The notes under the pieces were generated by a model. The model saw only the letters and a program-made list of their open reading frames with translations, was not told where the DNA came from and searched no databases. From positions 34,372 to 98,371 of the forward strand of contig JADLHZ010000072.1 in assembly GCA_020848545.1 (NCBI GenBank): a stretch of 64,000 bases of DNA, given 5' to 3'. Both the position numbers and the translations under genes were made by a program. The DNA is from Deltaproteobacteria bacterium. Lineage in GTDB: Bacteria; Myxococcota; JADLHZ01. Positions 59,944-64,000 of the stretch are shown piece by piece. How positions within the stretch are numbered: position 1 is the stretch's first letter; each line of letters opens with the position of its first letter.

Positions 59944-61911
59944 ATGCGTGTGTCCAAACGAATCGGTGTGATTGCGCTCGTACTCACGGCGTGTACGGCG
60001 CCGACACCGGAAAAACCGGAAGTGAAGGAGGCTCCTGCCACCGGCCTCGAGATTCAAGGCCCCGTCACCTTCGTCGGGCCGGCGCTGCGCGCGCAGAAGT
60101 TCCTCGCTGACAAGGCCGAAGTCCTGAAGCTCCGCCTCGACCAGCGCGGCGAGCTACGGACGCTCGCGCTCGATCGCATCGTCGTCTCGGCCGCCGCGCC
60201 CTATGACATGGCGCTCTCGGCGCTGGAACGTTACGCGCCGGCGCTCGGGCTCGACGGCGTCACGCGCACGACGCTCACTGAACGCTTCGGGCTCGAACGA
60301 TCGCTCGACGACGACGGCGGCCTACACGTCCGGTTGCGGCAGATGCACGCAGGCGTCGCGCTCGACGATCGCACCATTGAAGTCCATTTCGTCCGCGCCG
60401 GCGACGCTTACGCCCTCGTGCACGTGACCGGCTCGCCAGCAACGCTCGCTGATGTCCAGACCACGGCCGCGGTCGACGAGAAAGCGGCGCTCGCCGCCGC
60501 CCTCGCCCGCTTGCCGGCAGACGTCGAGCTCACGTTCTCGCACGCGCTGCGCTTTCATCGCGGCGACGACGGCGTCTACCGCCTCGCGCACCGCATCGAC
60601 GCCGAGACCGCCGACCATGCGTTGAACCGCAGCATCTACGTCGATGCACAGGATGGCCATGTGCTCGGCGAAGACGATCGTGTCGCGCAAGGCAAGGTCG
60701 AAGGCTTCGTCTTCCCAGAGAACAGCACGGTCAGCGATCGCGCATGGCTGCCGCTCGCGAACCTCACGGTATCGAACAGCCAAGGCAGCGGCACGACCGA
60801 CGAGAAGGGCGAGCATGGCGTCTCGGGCGATGTGACGTTCATGTACAAAGGCCCGTTCGTCGAAGCGATCGACGACGACGAACCCGAGTACGTTTATCAC
60901 GGCAGCGGCAACGCGCGCTTGGAGTTCGGCCGCTTCGACAAGAAGAACTCGGCGCTCGCCGTCTTCGTGCACATGAACCGCATGCACGACTTCTTCAAAG
61001 CGCGCTTCGGCTTCGCCCGCCTCGACAAGGTCGTGAAGGGCTACGTGCACTCGGAAGACTGCTTGTTCAACGCCTACGCGCACGGCACGAGCTACCTGCG
61101 CTTCGGCGACGGCTGCGGGCTCTACGACTACGCGCAGAGCGCCGACTACGTCTTTCACGAGTACACGCACCTCGTGACGAACTCGATCGTCGACGTCGAC
61201 TACTCGACGCGCAACGAAGCGGGCGCTTACAGCGAAGGCAACTCCGACTACTTCGCGTGCAGCGCGCTCGACAACGACGTGTGGGGCGAGAACCCGATCG
61301 GCGTGTTCGAGCGGCCGTGCAACAACGACAACCGCTACGAAGACGACTACAGCGGCGAATCACACAGCGGCGCGCAGATCTTCTCGGGCTCGGTGTGGGA
61401 GCTGCGCAAGCAGTTCGGCAAGCTCGTCGCCGACGATCTCGCCTACACGGCGATGTTCTACATGCCGAAGCGGCCGATGCTCGTCGACACGCGTGACGCG
61501 CTCGCCGCCGCCGATCGCGCGAAGTACGCCGGCGCCCACGTCGTGGCCATCGAGCAAGCGTTCGACAAGCACGGCGTCAACGACGCGCTCCAGCTCTTCA
61601 TCACGAGCGACAACATGTTCCCGAAGATGTTCCCCTTCGAAGCGACGGTCACCGCGCACGCGCAAGGTTTCGAGCGCGCGACCGTACGCTACGACTGGGA
61701 GTTCAGCGACGGCACGAAGGCCACGGGCGACTCGGTCTTTCATCGCTTCGAGAAGAAGCCGGCGACCGCGAAGGTCACGGTGCAAGACGGCAAGGGCACG
61801 AAGCTCTTCGCGGAAGTGACGCTGAAGGGCTGCAACGGATCCGGCGGCGCGCCGTGGACGTTCTTGCTCGCGCTGTCGCTGGTGATCCTGCGCGCACGGC
61901 GGCGGCGCTAG
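59944..61911 (+). CDS. HExxH metallopeptidase lipoprotein with PKD-like domain and MYXO-CTERM-like tail
   Basis: 655 residues from ATG 59944 (GGAGG upstream). Lipobox LVLTACT. N-terminal FTP-like propeptide region about 55-230. Zinc motif VFHEYTHLVTN with the third ligand in NEAGAYSEGNSDYF, which is the M36/fungalysin or thermolysin type. PKD-like domain about 555-625 (VRYDWEFSDGTKATGDSVFH). The tail (LKGCNGSGGAPWTFLLALSL then RARRRR) is a MYXO-CTERM-like signal. So it has both lipid and C-terminal sorting signals. Secreted or surface protease; substrate unknown. Confidence 0.88.
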   Translation: MRVSKRIGVIALVLTACTAPTPEKPEVKEAPATGLEIQGPVTFVGPALRAQKFLADKAEVLKLRLDQRGELRTLALDRIVVSAAAPYDMALSALERYAPALGLDGVTRTTLTERFGLERSLDDDGGLHVRLRQMHAGVALDDRTIEVHFVRAGDAYALVHVTGSPATLADVQTTAAVDEKAALAAALARLPADVELTFSHALRFHRGDDGVYRLAHRIDAETADHALNRSIYVDAQDGHVLGEDDRVAQGKVEGFVFPENSTVSDRAWLPLANLTVSNSQGSGTTDEKGEHGVSGDVTFMYKGPFVEAIDDDEPEYVYHGSGNARLEFGRFDKKNSALAVFVHMNRMHDFFKARFGFARLDKVVKGYVHSEDCLFNAYAHGTSYLRFGDGCGLYDYAQSADYVFHEYTHLVTNSIVDVDYSTRNEAGAYSEGNSDYFACSALDNDVWGENPIGVFERPCNNDNRYEDDYSGESHSGAQIFSGSVWELRKQFGKLVADDLAYTAMFYMPKRPMLVDTRDALAAADRAKYAGAHVVAIEQAFDKHGVNDALQLFITSDNMFPKMFPFEATVTAHAQGFERATVRYDWEFSDGTKATGDSVFHRFEKKPATAKVTVQDGKGTKLFAEVTLKGCNGSGGAPWTFLLALSLVILRARRRR

Positions 61912-63866
61912 ACTTCGGTATCGTACTTGAAGCGCGGACCCCGGCCGCCCTTCGTCTGCAGCACGTCGAACTTGAATTCCTTCAGGTGAATCTCGTCGCC
62001 GGTGCGGCCGCGGAAGACGTGCGTCGCTTGGATTCGGAACTTCGTGCCGGTGATCGTCTCGATGACGCCGGTCTTCGGATCGAAGCTCTTCACCGCCTGC
62101 GTGAGCATGCCGCCCTGAGGATTCGGGACGGCGATCTCGAGGCCCGGGTTGTCCTTGATGATCGTCGCGAGATCTTGCGGCGACTTTACGGCGATCGGGG
62201 CGTTCGGCGGCGGGCTCGCGCTCGCTTTGCCTCTTACCGTCGCGCTGCTGCTGCTCGACTCGTGCGCGTTCTCGGGCGCCGCCTTCGTGTTGGCGTTCGC
62301 CTTCGCTTTGCCTGTGCGATCGAAGTTTTGCTCTCCCGTGCTGCGCGCCTTCGCTTGCTCCTTTGGCACGTCGACGCCTTTGCGCAGAAAGCCGAGCTTG
62401 ATGAGCTTCACGTCCGACGTCTTGCTGACGATCATCGACTTGGCGACGTTCCACATCAAAGCCTGCGCGACCGCTTCGAAGTCGCCGTTCTCGAGCGCGG
62501 CGTGCGTCTCCGGCGACACCGCCGTGCCGAGCGCGCCAAGCAAGCCGGCGACGAGGTGGCGATGCTTCGCCAGCTGCTCACCGACCGCCTTGATGATGTG
62601 GCCCTTCGGCACCTTCATGGCGCCGATGCCGACGCTCATGAGCAGCGTGTTGATGCCGCCGAAGATGTAGGCGACCGTCACTTGATCATCGAGGCGCTCC
62701 GCCTGCGCGCGCGACATCAAGCCGGCGCCGGCGAGCACGCGAGCACCTTCGGCGGCGTTGCGGGCCTGCACGATGTCGACGCCGGTCATCACGGCGCCGG
62801 TCACCGCGCCGACGATCGGAACCTTCGACAGCACGAAGCTGCCGACGAAGAACCCGACTTGCCGGCCGGTCGCCCAGTGCTCCATCGACTCGGCCTTCGC
62901 CCACAGCGCCTTCGCTTCCGGCGAGAGCGCTGCCGGCGGATCCCCGTCGGGCGGCAACCACTGCACGTCCGCCAGCCCGAAGCCGGCGAGCGTCGCTTCG
63001 AGCATGCCGCTGTACTTCGTCACGGTCTTCAAGAGCAGCTCGCGCCCCTCGTCGGTCGGCGGATCGCGCGGTAACGATCGCAGATCGTCTTGTGCGTCCT
63101 TCAACATGTCGGCGGTCGACTCACGCCGATCGTGCAGCGCTTCTTTGATCTGCGCGCGCGCCCCTGCTTGCGTCGCCGGGTCTCTCAGCAACGCAAGCCA
63201 GTCCTCGGCCTGCGCCTGCTCCGTCGCCGCGAAGCCGCAGAGCCACTCGACGGCCTGCGCTTCGGGCATGCTCATCGCCTTGGTGATCGTCGCGTCGAGG
63301 TTGGCTGCCGCTTTGTCGAGCTCGCCGGTGTAGCTCTGCAGGCTCTTGACGACCTCTTCGTGCACTTCGCGCAGCGCTTGGCCGTAGTCGGTCCGGGAGA
63401 GCTTCTCTGGCGCGAGGCACCTGGCGATCTCTTTGGCCGCCGTCTTCAAGCTCGCCTTGGCGTGATCGAAGTGATCGGTCTTCACTTGCGTGAGCACGAG
63501 CGGCACGTAGTCGAAGTGCTGGCCGAGCTCCTCCTTCAACACGAAGAGCGCAGCGCGCACGTCCTCGCGCGCAGAAGGGCCGAGCTGGTTGTACGCGCGA
63601 TCGAGCACCTTCGCGCAACCCTCCTTGTCGCCCGGCTTCAACGCCGCCAAGTCTGCGGTCAACGTCGAGAGCACCTTGCGCAATGACGCGTCCTGGTCCT
63701 TCGCGCTCGGCGGCGGCGGCGCCTTGCTCGCGTCGGTCTGCTGTAGCTCCGGCGCTTGCAGCGCGGCCGGTGCCTTGGTGTCCGGTGCTTTCTTCGTCTC
63801 GACCGGCCCGGCGCTTTCCACCGTGGTGGCTCGACGCGTTCGTTTGTCCCCGACTGGCGGCGTCAT
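61908..63866 (-). CDS. Large charged protein with hydrophobic segments, function unknown
   Basis: 652 residues from ATG 63866. No signal peptide. The N-terminal about 60 residues are disordered and charged (TKAPAALQAPELQQTDASKA). Residues about 60-330 are helical. A hydrophobic stretch about 335-420 (QVGFFVGSFVLSKVPIVGAV, later YIFGGINTLLMSVGIGAMK) could insert in a membrane. A Ser/Ala-rich linker precedes a C-terminal beta-rich domain about 555-652 (VIETITGTKFRIQATHVF). This layout is like secreted toxin or effector proteins, but no known toxin fold is visible. It overlaps the metallopeptidase 3' end by four bases. Confidence 0.75.
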   Translation of the reverse strand: MTPPVGDKRTRRATTVESAGPVETKKAPDTKAPAALQAPELQQTDASKAPPPPSAKDQDASLRKVLSTLTADLAALKPGDKEGCAKVLDRAYNQLGPSAREDVRAALFVLKEELGQHFDYVPLVLTQVKTDHFDHAKASLKTAAKEIARCLAPEKLSRTDYGQALREVHEEVVKSLQSYTGELDKAAANLDATITKAMSMPEAQAVEWLCGFAATEQAQAEDWLALLRDPATQAGARAQIKEALHDRRESTADMLKDAQDDLRSLPRDPPTDEGRELLLKTVTKYSGMLEATLAGFGLADVQWLPPDGDPPAALSPEAKALWAKAESMEHWATGRQVGFFVGSFVLSKVPIVGAVTGAVMTGVDIVQARNAAEGARVLAGAGLMSRAQAERLDDQVTVAYIFGGINTLLMSVGIGAMKVPKGHIIKAVGEQLAKHRHLVAGLLGALGTAVSPETHAALENGDFEAVAQALMWNVAKSMIVSKTSDVKLIKLGFLRKGVDVPKEQAKARSTGEQNFDRTGKAKANANTKAAPENAHESSSSSATVRGKASASPPPNAPIAVKSPQDLATIIKDNPGLEIAVPNPQGGMLTQAVKSFDPKTGVIETITGTKFRIQATHVFRGRTGDEIHLKEFKFDVLQTKGGRGPRFKYDTEV

Positions 63867-63882
63867 GCACCCGCTCTAGCTC

Positions 63883-63924
63883 GCATCATTCATGACGCCA
63901 AACTGCGGGCGTCTTGAATGATGC
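63883..63924. promoter_or_regulatory. 17-base inverted repeat upstream of the large unknown protein
   Basis: Arms GCATCATTCATGACGCC (63883-63899) and GGCGTCTTGAATGATGC (63908-63924) match at 16 of 17 positions around an 8-base loop. It is 16 bases upstream of the ATG at 63866 on the minus strand. There is no T-tract, so an operator or mRNA hairpin is more likely than a terminator. No known regulator site recognised. Confidence 0.55.
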
Positions 63925-64000
63925 TGAAGACAGGAAAGCAGGACTCGCTCGACGCCGTTGGCTGCGCGGTAGAACGTTTTGGCTGGCACAAATCGCAAAA
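63925..64000. other. Window end, no gene seen
   Basis: I see no coding signal in these last 76 bases. The sequence is short and its context is outside the window. Confidence 0.4.

Overview
The window reads as chromosomal DNA from a high-GC myxobacterium or close relative (Myxococcota, former Deltaproteobacteria). The reasons are the strong G/C bias at third codon positions, two eukaryote-like Ser/Thr kinases (one with PEGA domains), many Cys-rich lipoproteins, two proteins with MYXO-CTERM-like tails, a gene resembling the myxobacterial DUF2378/TIGR02265 family, and an exosortase K gene with its own VIT-VWA substrate. There is no plasmid, phage, transposase or CRISPR locus. The only RNA gene seen is a tRNA-Asn(GTT).

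Layout. 1-4.8 kb: end of a DUF1697-like gene, an ArsR/AHSA1 regulatory cassette with a palindromic operator, small proteins and a beta-helix lipoprotein. 5.0-9.4 kb: a patch with less extreme base composition holding an unknown protein, a Ser/Thr kinase with a novel C-terminal module, a DUF2378-like protein, a UbiA-type prenyltransferase and tRNA-Asn. 9.4-13.5 kb: small membrane proteins, a DUF4166 protein, a six-copy GC-rich repeat array, an EXPERA-type membrane protein and an M18 aminopeptidase. 13.4-18.6 kb: exosortase K with its VIT-VWA partner, a ParA-like ATPase and an OmpA-family protein. 18.8-23.4 kb: a large charged unknown protein, formimidoyltransferase-cyclodeaminase and a small STAS/SpoIIAA-like protein. 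23.5-28.3 kb: a fatty-acid module (SDR reductase, acyl-CoA dehydrogenase, thiolase).

28.3-36.4 kb: an amidohydrolase lipoprotein with TSP3 and lamin-tail regions, an ECF sigma/FecR-like pair, and an ABC-2 exporter operon interrupted by a MYXO-CTERM lipoprotein gene. 36.5-42.6 kb: RarA, a zinc-ribbon protein, a PEGA kinase, a GT-C-like membrane protein and a methyltransferase. 42.5-48.9 kb: a 2-oxoacid dehydrogenase operon (E1-alpha, E1-beta, E2, second E1-alpha) with lipoyl synthase and a Rieske protein upstream. 48.9-54.9 kb: an HTH/pseudo-receiver regulator, GTP cyclohydrolase II, BamA, and an EtfD-like membrane Fe-S protein. 54.9-64 kb is an accessory zone with a decayed remnant, small membrane and lipoproteins, a nucleotidyltransferase two-gene cassette, a four-repeat Cys-rich lipoprotein, a collagen-like lipoprotein, an XRE regulator, a tandem hairpin repeat, a HExxH metallopeptidase and a second large charged unknown protein.

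How the genes fit together: the fatty-acid module (23.5-28.3 kb) and the EtfD-like protein (52.9 kb) are consistent with one beta-oxidation/electron-transfer route. Lipoyl synthase beside a lipoyl-carrying E2 is a coherent lipoylation and oxo-acid oxidation unit. Exosortase K and its VIT-VWA protein are a dedicated sorting pair. Most other accessory genes are cell-surface lipoproteins or signalling proteins. The observations most worth following are the recurring STAS/SpoIIAA-like module (twice alone, once fused to a kinase), the two short GC-rich repeat families, the doubled E1-alpha genes, and proteins that carry both a lipobox and a MYXO-CTERM-like tail.
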